Both the position numbers and the translations under genes were made by a program. 41,028 nucleotides of DNA from Deltaproteobacteria bacterium (GTDB lineage: Bacteria; Desulfobacterota; GWC2-55-46), in contig JACRNN010000077.1 in assembly GCA_016234955.1 (NCBI GenBank), positions 1 to 41,028 on the forward strand, given 5' to 3'. This document shows, one piece after another, positions 15,844 to 24,587 of the stretch. The stretch's first letter is position 1. Each line of letters opens with the position of its first letter. The notes below the pieces were generated by a model. That model made no database searches. It saw nothing but the letters and a program-made list of their open reading frames with translations, and was not told the origin of the DNA.

Positions 15844-17048
15844 CTGAAGACCTCTTCAAAGACCTTCTCCACACCCTTTACGTACCGCTCTATGCCGAAG
15901 GATTCGACGACCCTCCGCCTCCCGGCCGAGCCGAAGGCCTTTATCTTATTGCCATGCCCGACGATCCCTTTGACGGCGTTTGCTATCGCTTTGCCTCCCC
16001 CGTCCTTTAAAAGAAGCCCGGTGACCCCGTCCGCTACAAGCTCGTTGGCCCCAACGATATCGAAGGCTATGACGGGTTTACTCGTCAGCATGGCTTCGAG
16101 TATCACCCTCGGGAGCCCCTCGGCCCTGGAGGCCGTTACGAATATGTCCATCGCGTTCATGTACGAAAGGGCGTCGGCTGAAAAGCCGGTGAAGATCACC
16201 CTGTCCCCTGCGCCGAGCCGTTCGGCCTCTTTCCTCAACCGCCCCTTCTCCGGGCCGTCACCGACGATAACGCAGTAGACCTCCCTGTCGCCCGTCTTTT
16301 TAAGGCGCGCAGTCGCCTCTATCAGGAGGTTGACCCTCTTTCTCTCCACGAGAGAGCCTACCGTGCCTATCAGGACGGAGTCCGCATGAAGCCCAAGCTC
16401 CCGGCGCACCAGTTCGGCCTTCCTTCCGGGCATGACAGACGGGTCTATGCCGTTATATACGACGACGCACTTATCCGCCCTGACGCCGCTCTCCACGAGC
16501 CCCCGCCTTACCCCCTCGGATACGCATATCACCCTCGATACCGATTCGTTTACCAGCCTGGCCTCCAGGGGCTTGAGCCTGACCTCTATCCTCGAGTGCT
16601 GCACGCACGGGACGCCGGTTGACGCGGCGGCCAGTATGCCCTCGAGGTTTGAAGAAGGCTGGTTGTTCAGGTACAGGAGGTCGAACCCGCCGTCCTTGAG
16701 CACCCAGGCTATTCTCTCGGAATCCGGGATGATCCTGCTGAAGCGGTCTATATTGAATACGTACTTTTTCCTGAGGACGCGGCTGAAGAAAAAGAGCGCC
16801 CTGCCCGCCTCTTTAAGCCCCTTGGCGTAGAGCTTGACCGGGCTTTTCTTCATATGGATGAACTCAACGCCGAGCCTCTCGATCTCGCTGCCGACGTCCG
16901 GGCCGTCGCCCATCCCGTAGTTTTCGTAAAAAAGGGCCGTAAAGGAGTACCTCTTCTTATCCGCCCTCTTGAGCAGTTCCATGAGGCTGTTTGTGCCGCC
17001 GCCCCACTCCTTGCCGGTATCGAGGACACATATCCGTTTTTTAGACAT
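15831..17048 (-). CDS. Glycosyltransferase family 4
   Basis: This 405-residue GT-B enzyme starts KKRICVLDTGKEWGGGTNSLMELL, has VVYNGIDPSV in the linker, GTVGSLVERKRVNLLIEA, and the donor-site motif EGLPRVILEAMLTSKPVIAFD with the paired glutamates. It ends RRVVESFGIERYVKGVEKVFEEV, typical of GT4. It probably acts on LPS core or O-chain intermediates on the cytoplasmic side. It overlaps the next gene by 13 nt and the previous by 8 nt, so it lies within a tightly packed operon. Donor and acceptor are unknown. Confidence 0.88.
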   Translation of the reverse strand: MSKKRICVLDTGKEWGGGTNSLMELLKRADKKRYSFTALFYENYGMGDGPDVGSEIERLGVEFIHMKKSPVKLYAKGLKEAGRALFFFSRVLRKKYVFNIDRFSRIIPDSERIAWVLKDGGFDLLYLNNQPSSNLEGILAAASTGVPCVQHSRIEVRLKPLEARLVNESVSRVICVSEGVRRGLVESGVRADKCVVVYNGIDPSVMPGRKAELVRRELGLHADSVLIGTVGSLVERKRVNLLIEATARLKKTGDREVYCVIVGDGPEKGRLRKEAERLGAGDRVIFTGFSADALSYMNAMDIFVTASRAEGLPRVILEAMLTSKPVIAFDIVGANELVADGVTGLLLKDGGGKAIANAVKGIVGHGNKIKAFGSAGRRRVVESFGIERYVKGVEKVFEEVFSCST

Positions 17049-18156
17049 TTTCCCCTATGGCCCTAACCGCCGTACCAAGCACATATTCGGCCAGCCTGAC
17101 ATTGTTCAGGGAATCCCTGGCCAACTCATGGCCTCTTGTCGCGATAGCGGCGCTCAGGTCCGTGTTTTCGAGATAATACTCAAGCCGTTCTTCGATATTG
17201 CCGAGGTCGTTTCCCACGAACACGCAGTTGTGGCCGTCCTTAAGGTCAAAGGCGAGTTTTCTGGTGGGGCGCGCGACAAACAAAAGGCTGCCGCAGAGCA
17301 TCATCTCGTAGTGCTTGGGGCAGTCCCATCCCCTTCCCTCAAGGCTTATGCTTATCTTCGTGTTCTTCAGGATATCGAAGTACTCTTTTTTCCCGAACTT
17401 GCCGTTTTTCATCGTAGCCACCCTGTAGCTCTTCCCGATGCCCTCCAGTATCGGCAACATCCGCAGGCGGTTGTAGCTCATGTGGATGTTGCACAGGAAC
17501 GAGATGTCGACCTCGCGTTCCCGGTAAGGTCTGATCTCTTGCGTTCTAACGTAAGGTTCTATCGAGCCGGCGTCGTAGGATATCCACACCGGTTGTATCT
17601 TCGAGGCCAGCGCTATCTTCTGCTCCTTGTCGAGCGCAGACTCGAAAAGCCTGAAGCAGAAAAACTTGTCGAACGGAAGCTCCCTTTTGAAGTACGCGGC
17701 GCACCCCCAAAGGAGGTCCAGGTCCACCGGATAGATAAACGGGTCGTCGGTGTCGTCCACCACTATAAAGGGCGGCAGCTTCATCCCCTGCCTCAGCCAG
17801 TCCGAGACAAGGGTCCCTCCGAGCTTGCGCCTGTTCGACCTAAGCGAGAACTTGAACCTCCGTGCCGCCCAGGAAAGGTATCCGTGCTTTCCCCCGCTGT
17901 AATCGACATGGCAGACCGTAGTTATGATAAGGTCGTAGCGCTTTTTCCTCAGGTTGTCGGCTACGCTCCTGTATTCGGGGAAGGCGATATCGCGCCCCTC
18001 AAACCGCAGGGAGTACGCCCCCGTATGCCCGTAGCTCTCCGTAAGGATATTGGGGTAATGATCGACCTCGGCCCCGGCCCTCCCAAGTCCTAAAGTTAGC
18101 GTGTCAAACCCTACGTGAAAATCCCTCTTCGGGCTTCCTATGACAAGAACCCTCAT
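17041..18156 (-). CDS. CgeB-like / family 1 glycosyltransferase
   Basis: This 371-residue protein starts MRVLVIGSPKRDFHVGFDTLTLGLGRAG. Its C-terminal half, ISLEGRGWDCPKHYEMMLCGSLLFVARPT and DGHNCVFVGNDLGNIEERLEYYL, matches the donor domain of CgeB-like (Glyco_trans_1_2) glycosyltransferases. The middle (FIVVDDTDDPFIYPVDLDLLWGCAAYFKRELPF) resembles the acceptor domain of DUF3880-type proteins. The frame is open much further upstream (to 18489) but there it overlaps the next gene and has no similarity, so ATG 18156 is chosen. It overlaps the following GT4 gene by 8 nt. Role in surface sugar assembly is inferred from the family and position. Confidence 0.78.
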   Translation of the reverse strand: MRVLVIGSPKRDFHVGFDTLTLGLGRAGAEVDHYPNILTESYGHTGAYSLRFEGRDIAFPEYRSVADNLRKKRYDLIITTVCHVDYSGGKHGYLSWAARRFKFSLRSNRRKLGGTLVSDWLRQGMKLPPFIVVDDTDDPFIYPVDLDLLWGCAAYFKRELPFDKFFCFRLFESALDKEQKIALASKIQPVWISYDAGSIEPYVRTQEIRPYREREVDISFLCNIHMSYNRLRMLPILEGIGKSYRVATMKNGKFGKKEYFDILKNTKISISLEGRGWDCPKHYEMMLCGSLLFVARPTRKLAFDLKDGHNCVFVGNDLGNIEERLEYYLENTDLSAAIATRGHELARDSLNNVRLAEYVLGTAVRAIGENV

Positions 18157-18191
18157 CGCAGCACCCCGTTGCTTACCGGACAACCTCCCTG

Positions 18192-19370
18192 TTACTTCGC
18201 CTTCGTCCCTTCCAGGGCGTTTTTGTATACGCCGTATATCTCCGCGGCGTTCTTGCGCGCGTCGAAGAGGGTCTCGGCGCGCCTCCTGCCTCTCTCTCCG
18301 AACTCCCTCACAAGCCCCCTGTCGTCCATCAGCGAGGCTATCCGTCCGGCGAGCTCGAAAAAATTCCCAGGGGTGAACGTCATCCCAGCGTCCCCTATCA
18401 CCTCCGGGATGGAGCCTGTGGCCGAGCCTATGACGCACCTGGCGCAGGCCATGGCCTCTACAAGCACCATGCCGAACTGCTCCTGCCACGTCATCGTCGG
18501 ATAGCTCGGCATGACGAACACGTCTGCGATATTATAGAGGCGACCGATCTTGTCGTACGGGATGAAGCCCGCGAAGCGGAAACGCTCGTTGACGCCTGCC
18601 TCGGCGATCAGCTTTTTAAGGTTTTCAAGCTGTGCGCCCCGGCCCGCCACCACTATGCGGAAGTCCCCGTAGCCCTTTGCCTCAAGCGCCCTGGCGACGT
18701 AGGCGAGCATGTGGACGCCCTTCCACGAGGTGAGCTTGCCGATATAGAGGATAATGAATTCGCCGGGCCGGATGCCTAATCCGTCCCGAAGCGAACTATC
18801 CGGAGGCTCCGGCCTGAAGAGGCTTAAATCAACGCCCGTATAGACGCGCGTAACCTTCTCAGGCGGTACCCCTTCGAGCAGAAGGACGTCTTTTATCGTA
18901 TCACACCAGGGTATGAAATGGTCTACCATTTCATAGGCGCTCTTCTTGATGTGGTTCGTCTTGTCGTCAAAGACCTGCCTGTACGGTATGTTCTCGGCGT
19001 AGCTGACGACGAGCTTGAAACCCTTGCGCCTCTTGAGCTCCGAGAGCGTATACAGCGACCTGCTCGAATCGTGGCATTCGACTATGTCGTAGCCTTGCAG
19101 ATACTTGTCGAGCGAGTTCAGGTAGAAGTGCATCTTCCTGTACGGGCTCCTGGGGGCCCTGCCGGAGAACGTCACGGCGTTATAGATGCCGAGCAGTATC
19201 TCCTCCCTATGGGTGAGGTCGTGTTTCCTGAGCCTCACGTCCCTGACGTCGAACTTGTTCCTCTCCCCCACGAATACGTTCATATCGACTCCCGGCAACT
19301 CCATGAGTGGCTCGAACATCTGGGACATCCACTTCGAGACCCCGTTCTCCCATACGATGCCTATCTTCAT
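18192..19370 (-). CDS. Glycosyltransferase family 4
   Basis: This 392-residue GT-B enzyme begins MKIGIVWENGVSKWMSQMFEPLMEL. It has VTRVYTGVDLSLFRPE in the linker, FIILYIGKLTSWKGVHMLAYVARAL in the donor domain, and the E-x7-E motif EQFGMVLVEAMACARCVIGS followed by GSIPEVIGDAGMTFTPGN. The C-terminus has the common GT4 helix ARKNAAEIYGVYKNAL. Its ATG overlaps the stop of the GT9 gene upstream (ATGA), so translation is coupled. The sugar specificity is not visible. Confidence 0.88.
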   Translation of the reverse strand: MKIGIVWENGVSKWMSQMFEPLMELPGVDMNVFVGERNKFDVRDVRLRKHDLTHREEILLGIYNAVTFSGRAPRSPYRKMHFYLNSLDKYLQGYDIVECHDSSRSLYTLSELKRRKGFKLVVSYAENIPYRQVFDDKTNHIKKSAYEMVDHFIPWCDTIKDVLLLEGVPPEKVTRVYTGVDLSLFRPEPPDSSLRDGLGIRPGEFIILYIGKLTSWKGVHMLAYVARALEAKGYGDFRIVVAGRGAQLENLKKLIAEAGVNERFRFAGFIPYDKIGRLYNIADVFVMPSYPTMTWQEQFGMVLVEAMACARCVIGSATGSIPEVIGDAGMTFTPGNFFELAGRIASLMDDRGLVREFGERGRRRAETLFDARKNAAEIYGVYKNALEGTKAK

Positions 19371-20488
19371 CGGGCGGCCTCCAGGATGCGTCTTACCGCG
19401 GCCTCGACCTCATCAACGCTTATGGCCTCCATGCACTTCTGGTACCCGCACCTCTTGCTCAGGCACGGGTCGCACGTCCTCGGTTTCCGTATCACGATAT
19501 GGCGCTCCCTGTCATAGAGCGGGCCAGTCCTCTCCGGGTCGGCTACCGCGTAGAGCGCTACCACCGGCGTGTTGACGGCTATGGCCATGTGCATGGGGCC
19601 GGTATCCCCTGTGACAAGCGCCTTGAGCCTCCCTATCAGGGACGGGGTCTGCCGGAGCCTTAGCCTGCCCGCCGTTAGGAGCGCGCCCCTGCCTATGCCG
19701 TCGGCTATCCCCTTGCATAGCCGGGCCTCTCCGGGCGAGCCCGTGAGCACGACCTTGAGGCGCGGGGTTCTCTTTATCAGCCTCTTTCCAAGCTCCACGA
19801 ACCTGTCCGCGAACCACTGCCTGCTCACGGTCGATGCGCCGGCCTGGAAGCCCACGAGGACGTCCCCCCCGGCCACACCCTCCCCTGAGAGGAACGCGGA
19901 CACCGCTTCTTCATCGGCCTTGTCGCGGTTGACCTCCATCCTGAGGCCGTCCGGTACGCACCCCGCGAGGGCCGCCGCCTTGAGCCTGCCCTCTATGCCG
20001 TGGCCCATCTCCCCCCATCCGACTACAGGCGTACTGTTGGATAAGAGGAAGTTATAGGGGCCGTCGTTCGGGAGCTTGAAGATGAAGGGGGCGCCGGAGA
20101 GGTAGCACAGCGGCGTAGCCTGCGGCTCGTTGCCGTGGAATATGAGGGCGAGGTCGAAGGAGAAGGCGCGCAGCTCCTTTGCCGTCCTGAAGAAACGCCT
20201 GTAGCCGCCGTAATACGGCACGACCCCGTTGATATGCGGGTTGGACTCGAATAGCTCCATGTTGTCCCTGTTGAACATGGCCACGATCCGGGCGCGTGGG
20301 TACCTCTTCCTGACGGCCCGTATGGCGGGGGTAGAAAGGAGCGTATCGCCTATGGCGGTGGACGATACGATGAGGATATTCCTTACCGCGCCGGGGCTGA
20401 AGGCCTCCATGCCGGTCTTCCTCTTATCGAGCGCCTTCAGGGCCCTCATCCACAGATATAAGAATCCGTCTACAGGCCTAAGCCTCAT
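19367..20488 (-). CDS. Glycosyltransferase family 9 (heptosyltransferase-like)
   Basis: This 373-residue GT9 protein starts with an amphipathic segment (GFLYLWMRALKALDKR) before the core NILIVSSTAIGDTLLSTPAIRAVRKRYPRARI. It has FQAGASTVSRQWFADRFVELG, TGDTGPMHMAIAVNTPVVALYAVADPERTGP, and the C-terminal Cys cluster RTCDPCLSKRCGYQKCM..I. The pattern is that of heptosyltransferase III/WaaQ-like enzymes, although the exact acceptor cannot be told. It overlaps the next GT4 by 4 nt. Repeat R1 copy B lies just upstream of its start. Confidence 0.88.
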   Translation of the reverse strand: MRLRPVDGFLYLWMRALKALDKRKTGMEAFSPGAVRNILIVSSTAIGDTLLSTPAIRAVRKRYPRARIVAMFNRDNMELFESNPHINGVVPYYGGYRRFFRTAKELRAFSFDLALIFHGNEPQATPLCYLSGAPFIFKLPNDGPYNFLLSNSTPVVGWGEMGHGIEGRLKAAALAGCVPDGLRMEVNRDKADEEAVSAFLSGEGVAGGDVLVGFQAGASTVSRQWFADRFVELGKRLIKRTPRLKVVLTGSPGEARLCKGIADGIGRGALLTAGRLRLRQTPSLIGRLKALVTGDTGPMHMAIAVNTPVVALYAVADPERTGPLYDRERHIVIRKPRTCDPCLSKRCGYQKCMEAISVDEVEAAVRRILEAAR

Positions 20489-20499
20489 TGCAAACCGCC

Positions 20500-20565
20500 T
20501 TGAACATGCATGGCGAGCGGATAAAAATAGATACTCCCTTATATATCGAAGATTGAGCGCGGCTT
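20500..20565 (+). repeat. Interspersed repeat R1, copy B (shortened)
   Basis: TTGAACATGCATGGCGAGCG is followed directly by AAATAGATACTCCCTTATAT-like sequence and TCGAAGATTGAGCGCGGC. Compared with copies at 12178 and 27638 it lacks the first GC-rich hairpin and has a decayed second one. It lies between the deacetylase and GT9 genes. Confidence 0.65.
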
Positions 20566-20608
20566 TGGCCCGGGGGAGTAGAAACGCGGGGCGCGCCCTG
20601 ACACGGCC

Positions 20609-21424
20609 CTATCTCTTCCCGCTCACCCTCAGGTAAAGGGCCGACATGAGCGGGCTTGTGTATATCCTCAGCCTCGATTTGAACCAGTTGACGCCGTCCT
20701 TGACCGGTATCCTCTTTATTGAAAAGGAGTCGTCCCCCTTTTGCGCCACCCCCGGCGCGGTCGTGAATATCCCCGCGTACCCTGCGGCCTTGGCGGCCTC
20801 TATGGACTCCCCGGTGTGCTTGCCCTTGGGCCAGCAGAGGTATCTGCACGCGGCATTCAACCTTTTCTCAAGGGCCCGCCTCGAGCCCGCGAGCTCCTCC
20901 GCGAGCCCTTCGGCGGAGAGCCGGTCGCACCTCTCATGCGTAATCGTATGGGAGTAAAATTCGACAAGGCCGCTCCCCCTCATCTCCTCTATCATCTCCC
21001 AGTCCATGACGGCCCCCCGGCAGTCGCCCTTTTCTATCATCGCCTTGGCCTCTGCGTGCGTTGGGGGCCTTCTCCTGAATTCTTCTATCAGCGAGCCCCT
21101 GCCCCGCGCGCCGTTTTCCTTCGTAGCCCGATCGGCCCACGCCGTCACCGTAAAGACCGTGGCCTTCACGCCGTGGGCCTTCAATACCGGGAAGGCGTAG
21201 ACGTAGTTGTCGAGATAACCGTCGTCGAACGTGACTGCCACGGCCCTGCCGTCGATCTCATCCTTGCCGCTCATGAACCCCACAAGCTCCGCCACGGAGA
21301 GGCTCCTGTAGCCGGCCTCCTTTAAGTGGCGCATCTGCGCCTCAAAGACCTCCGGCGTGACCGTTATCATGTCTCCCCTGTTGGGGTTTATGTGGTGGTA
21401 CATGAGTACCGGCACAGTCGACAT
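20609..21424 (-). CDS. Polysaccharide deacetylase family protein
   Basis: This 271-residue NodB-type (CE4) enzyme starts with VPVLMYHHI, has the catalytic/metal motif TFDDGY (65-70), and the metal-binding H-x3-H in SHTITHERCD. CE4 enzymes remove N- or O-acyl groups from sugars using a divalent metal. In this cluster the likely target is an acetylated or formylated sugar of the LPS or of a lipid-linked intermediate. No signal peptide is visible, so it may act on the cytoplasmic side. It is flanked by repeat-bearing gaps on both sides (R1 copy B downstream and an R3 unit upstream). An ArnD-like deformylase role is possible but not shown by sequence. Confidence 0.88.
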   Translation of the reverse strand: MSTVPVLMYHHINPNRGDMITVTPEVFEAQMRHLKEAGYRSLSVAELVGFMSGKDEIDGRAVAVTFDDGYLDNYVYAFPVLKAHGVKATVFTVTAWADRATKENGARGRGSLIEEFRRRPPTHAEAKAMIEKGDCRGAVMDWEMIEEMRGSGLVEFYSHTITHERCDRLSAEGLAEELAGSRRALEKRLNAACRYLCWPKGKHTGESIEAAKAAGYAGIFTTAPGVAQKGDDSFSIKRIPVKDGVNWFKSRLRIYTSPLMSALYLRVSGKR

Positions 21425-21480
21425 ATCTTATTACCGGGAGTCGGCCGCCGGAAAATCCCGGCGGAATGTTCATAGCTTGG

Positions 21481-21524
21481 AAAGCAAGCTTTCGAGAAAT
21501 TATACCCGAAAAAAACATTAAAAC
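21481..21524. repeat. R3 repeat unit and hairpin between GT4 and deacetylase genes
   Basis: The sequence TTATACCCGAAAAAAACATTAAAAC aligns with R3 copies at 3071-3157 and 5078-5125 and ends at the GT4 stop. Next to it, 21447-21468 can fold as a CCGCCGG...CCGGCGG hairpin. On the minus strand the unit contains TATAAT (21504-21499), a possible -10 box for the deacetylase gene, though no good -35 is seen. Confidence 0.4.
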
Positions 21525-22622
21525 CTATCGCTTCCGTTCCCGCGCCAATGCGGTATAAAGCTCGAACATGCGCTCGGCCATCCTGTCCGTTGAATACTCC
21601 CTCTCCACCATCTCCCTGCCGCGCTCTCCCATGCCTGTCCTTAATCCCGCGTCCTTAAGGAGCCGTATCATGGCCGCGGCGAGCGACGTAGCGTCCTCGG
21701 GCGGGACAAGGACGCCGGTGACGCCGTCGGCGACCGCCTCAGGCACCCCCCCCACGCGCGTGGCCACGACAGCCCTGCGCATGGCTGAGGCCTCGAGGAT
21801 GGAGGTCCCGAGCGCCTCCTGCAGGGTGGGCAGGACAAAGAGGTCGAGACCCTTCAATATCGCGGGCACGTCGGTCCTTAGCCCCAGGAGCCTGACGCTT
21901 TGCGTCAAGCCGAGGGCGTTTATCCTGTCTTCGATATTGCCCCTCTGCGGGCCGTCTCCGGCGAATACGAAGACCGCGCCGGGCGCTTCCCTCAGCACCT
22001 CCGGGATGGCGTCGAGCAACACGTGGTGGCCTTTTTTTCTCCTGAGTATGGCTACCGTTCCCACGACCAGGGCATCCTCGTCAAGCTCGAGCTCGCGCCT
22101 GAGCGTATCGGGGGCGGCGTCCGGGTCGAACCTCTTGAGGTCTATGCCCGTCGGGACAGTTACCACCCTGCCGGAGGGTATCCCCTTGTCAACGATTAGG
22201 TGAGCGCGCACGGACTCGCTCACGGTCACCACCATGTGCGGGAGCATCGAATACGTCAACCTCGACGTGATGGGCAGGGCCAGGTGCCTTGTCCTCACTA
22301 TCACGGGCTTTACGCTTGAGAACCTGCCTGCAAGGGCGCATATGAGGCTGTCCACCCCGCTGTGCGTGCTTACGACGTCGACCCTCTCGTCCCTGATTAT
22401 CCCGACGGCGCGCCTTATGGCCGAGATATCGCGGTTCGACCTCATGGGGTGGACGATCACCTCTATGCCTGCCTCTGCGGCCCTCTGCCCGAGGACGCTG
22501 TCGGGCTTGCAGAATACTATAACGCGCGCGCCGAGCCTTTTCAGGCCCAAGCACTCATGCAGCGTTCTGTTCTCCTGGCCGCCCCAGCCAAGCGACGACT
22601 CTGAATGCATGATCGTGAGCAT
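21525..22622 (-). CDS. Glycosyltransferase family 4
   Basis: This 365-residue GT-B enzyme begins MLTIMHSESSLGWGGQENRTLHECLGL, a start common in LPS core GT4 enzymes. It has VVTVPTGIDLKRFDP in the linker, VVGTVAILRRKKGHHVLLDAIP in the donor domain, and the motif EALGTSILEASAMRRAVVATRVGGVPE. The C-terminus REYSTDRMAERMFELYTAL is typical. It stands 7 nt after the methyltransferase gene in the same direction. It probably adds a sugar to the core; the substrate is unknown. Confidence 0.89.
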   Translation of the reverse strand: MLTIMHSESSLGWGGQENRTLHECLGLKRLGARVIVFCKPDSVLGQRAAEAGIEVIVHPMRSNRDISAIRRAVGIIRDERVDVVSTHSGVDSLICALAGRFSSVKPVIVRTRHLALPITSRLTYSMLPHMVVTVSESVRAHLIVDKGIPSGRVVTVPTGIDLKRFDPDAAPDTLRRELELDEDALVVGTVAILRRKKGHHVLLDAIPEVLREAPGAVFVFAGDGPQRGNIEDRINALGLTQSVRLLGLRTDVPAILKGLDLFVLPTLQEALGTSILEASAMRRAVVATRVGGVPEAVADGVTGVLVPPEDATSLAAAMIRLLKDAGLRTGMGERGREMVEREYSTDRMAERMFELYTALARERKR

Positions 22623-22629
22623 ACGGGGA

Positions 22630-23310
22630 TTAAGCCCTGAGGCCTATATGGATTATAAGGTGGTCGCCGAGGAGCGCCTCCCTGGAAGAGAGGCGCCTTA
22701 ATAATTCGGCCTTTTCCGCGCGCTTCTCGAAAAGGAGCCCCAGAGAGTAGAGCGCCTTTAAAAAAGGGTATAAAGGGAGATTAGAGGGCTTCATCCTTGA
22801 CGCGTTAATCGACTTGAGCTCGAACTTGTTCCTCTTCGCCAACTCTAATATCTCAACGAACGAAATCGGGTTGTAGGCTATGGAGTCCCATTCCTTGCCG
22901 GCGTCTATTGTCCTTATCGGCTTGAAGCTCGGGTAGTACCCCCTGTGCAGGAAGTAGAGCCTCGAACTCGCGTTAAGGAGGTTTGGTATGCTCACTATCG
23001 CGCTCCCTCCACCTCTAAGCACCCTCTGGAATTCCCTGAACAGGCCCGCGTGGTTCTCCAGGTACTGCAGGGATTCGCTGCATAGCACGTAATCGAAGAC
23101 CTTGTCAACGAAGGGCAGGTTCCCGTTCATGTCCGCCCTTACGAACCTCTCCTTCAGGTACGGGCGCGCGTAGAGGTCGAGGGAGAATACGTCAAACCCC
23201 CTCTCCTTCAAAACACGCCCTAACGCGTCCCCGCCGGAACCGGCGTCAAGGAGCCTGCCGGGCCTGAGGCCCTTGAAAAAATCGAGCACCGCGAGTTGAT
23301 GTTTTTTCAC
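22630..23310 (-). CDS. Class I SAM-dependent methyltransferase
   Basis: This 226-residue protein has motif I LLDAGSGGDALGRVL, an acidic SLDLYA strand end, VFDYVLCSESLQYLEN (the FDxV/hQYL block), and FQRVLRGGGSAIVSIPN, all in Methyltransf_11-like order. It is expected to methylate a sugar or small molecule with AdoMet; location in the cluster suggests O-methylation of a surface sugar. The start is GTG at 23310; no ATG lies close. It ends 7 nt before the GT4 gene, consistent with an operon. The C-terminal 80 residues are basic and of unknown role. Confidence 0.85.
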   Translation of the reverse strand: MKKHQLAVLDFFKGLRPGRLLDAGSGGDALGRVLKERGFDVFSLDLYARPYLKERFVRADMNGNLPFVDKVFDYVLCSESLQYLENHAGLFREFQRVLRGGGSAIVSIPNLLNASSRLYFLHRGYYPSFKPIRTIDAGKEWDSIAYNPISFVEILELAKRNKFELKSINASRMKPSNLPLYPFLKALYSLGLLFEKRAEKAELLRRLSSREALLGDHLIIHIGLRA

Positions 23311-23364
23311 CTGTTGACCCGGCCCCGGAAAAAGCTACGCCTTAAGCGACGGGGCTTATAAGAG

Positions 23365-24489
23365 CTATATTATTTTTAAGAACGCCCCGAAGACCTCTTC
23401 CGGGGTTAGCGCGTCGAGGCAGTCGCTCTTCTTGCTCCCGTTGCATCCGTCCTTGCCGCACGGGACGCAATCCCAGTCCTTCTGTATGACGGTATTCCCG
23501 CCGAAGGTCTGGACCCCGTTCTGCTCAGGGTATGGGGAGGTGGGGGCGTCTGTCAAGCCGTAGCCGGCCGCGGCCCGGTTGTCCCACGGCCCCCAATCAA
23601 ACGCCCCGCTCGGCCCGAAGACGGACACCACCCTCGCCCCGGACGCCGCCGCGATGTGCATGGGGGCCGAATCGACCCCGAAGAAGAACGCGGAACGCCT
23701 CGAAAGGACAGCAAGGTGCTTCAGCTTGAGCCTGCCGGAGAGGTCTACCGGCGGCGTCTTCATCAGCCCGGCGATAGTGCGCGCCTTCTTCAACTCCCTC
23801 TCCTGCGGCCCGGACGTAATCACCGCCCGCAGGCCCCTTGACTGCAGCCAGTCGAGGGAGGCCGCCATGTAGTCGTCCCTCCAGCATTTAAAGAGCCATC
23901 TCGACGTCGGATGGACGTGCACGAAGGGCTCCCCGTCCTTGATGCGCTCCCTCAGGAGCGCATCCATGAAGGCGTCGTCCTCCGGGGACGTGAAGATATC
24001 GATCGTCAGGTCCTTTGTGCCTATGCCGAAATATTTTACCACGCCTAAATCCCTCAATACCGTATGGGTGCGGGTCTGGAGCCTCTTGGCGAGGTGCGTA
24101 TATAGATACCTCTTGCCCGCGAAGCCGCCAGATGGCTCGTAACCGAGCCTGTAGCGCGCGCCGGAGAGGTAGCCTATGAGCGCGGGCCTGTCCCCGCCGG
24201 TGAGGTCGACCGCCATGTCAAAGCCCCTGTCCCGGAGCCCCTTCACGAACCTCGACTCCGAGCTTATGCGCTTGAGTACCGGCAGGTCCTTGACCGACCT
24301 CTGGAAGCCTATGACGGAATCGAGGAGCGGATTGAGCGTCAGCATCTCCTCGGTGCCGGAGTTGACGAGGGCGGAGACCCTCGATCCTTTAAAACTCTCT
24401 TTAAGCGCCCTTATGGCGGGCACGGTCAAAAGCACATCGCCTATATGCCTGAGCTTTATGACGAGTATGTTATTTACGCCGTCGAACAA
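23365..24489 (-). CDS. Glycosyltransferase family 9 (heptosyltransferase-like)
   Basis: This 374-residue GT9 protein has the family start NILVIKLRHIGDVLLTVPAIRALK, VHVHPTSRWLFKCWRDDYMAA in the middle, FFGVDSAPMHIAAASGARVVSVFGPSGAFDWGPW, and the Cys cluster DCVPCGKDGCNGSKKSDCL. The RWLFKCW donor-side motif is typical of WaaQ-like heptosyltransferase III. The start is TTG at 24489 with GGAGGT about 9 nt upstream; there is no ATG in the first 100 residues that would leave the Rossmann start intact. The precise acceptor is an inference. Confidence 0.9.
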   Translation of the reverse strand: MFDGVNNILVIKLRHIGDVLLTVPAIRALKESFKGSRVSALVNSGTEEMLTLNPLLDSVIGFQRSVKDLPVLKRISSESRFVKGLRDRGFDMAVDLTGGDRPALIGYLSGARYRLGYEPSGGFAGKRYLYTHLAKRLQTRTHTVLRDLGVVKYFGIGTKDLTIDIFTSPEDDAFMDALLRERIKDGEPFVHVHPTSRWLFKCWRDDYMAASLDWLQSRGLRAVITSGPQERELKKARTIAGLMKTPPVDLSGRLKLKHLAVLSRRSAFFFGVDSAPMHIAAASGARVVSVFGPSGAFDWGPWDNRAAAGYGLTDAPTSPYPEQNGVQTFGGNTVIQKDWDCVPCGKDGCNGSKKSDCLDALTPEEVFGAFLKII

Positions 24490-24587
24490 ATCAGGCGAGA
24501 CCTCCGCTGGGAAAAAACATGTTTGAGGCCCTCCTCAGGCCTGGCCCTCCCCGCGCGCCGAAGCCGCTTGCGGACAGGCCCGGCCGG

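Noticed and set aside
18157..18489. N-terminal extension of the CgeB-like transferase by 111 residues
   Set aside because: It overlaps the GT4 gene at 18192-19370 in another frame and has the Arg-rich composition of a shadow frame; ATG 18156 gives a clean family start.
20609..21424. Calling the polysaccharide deacetylase ArnD
   Set aside because: CE4 motifs are shared by many families; the YHHI start and lack of arnA/B genes do not support this specific call.
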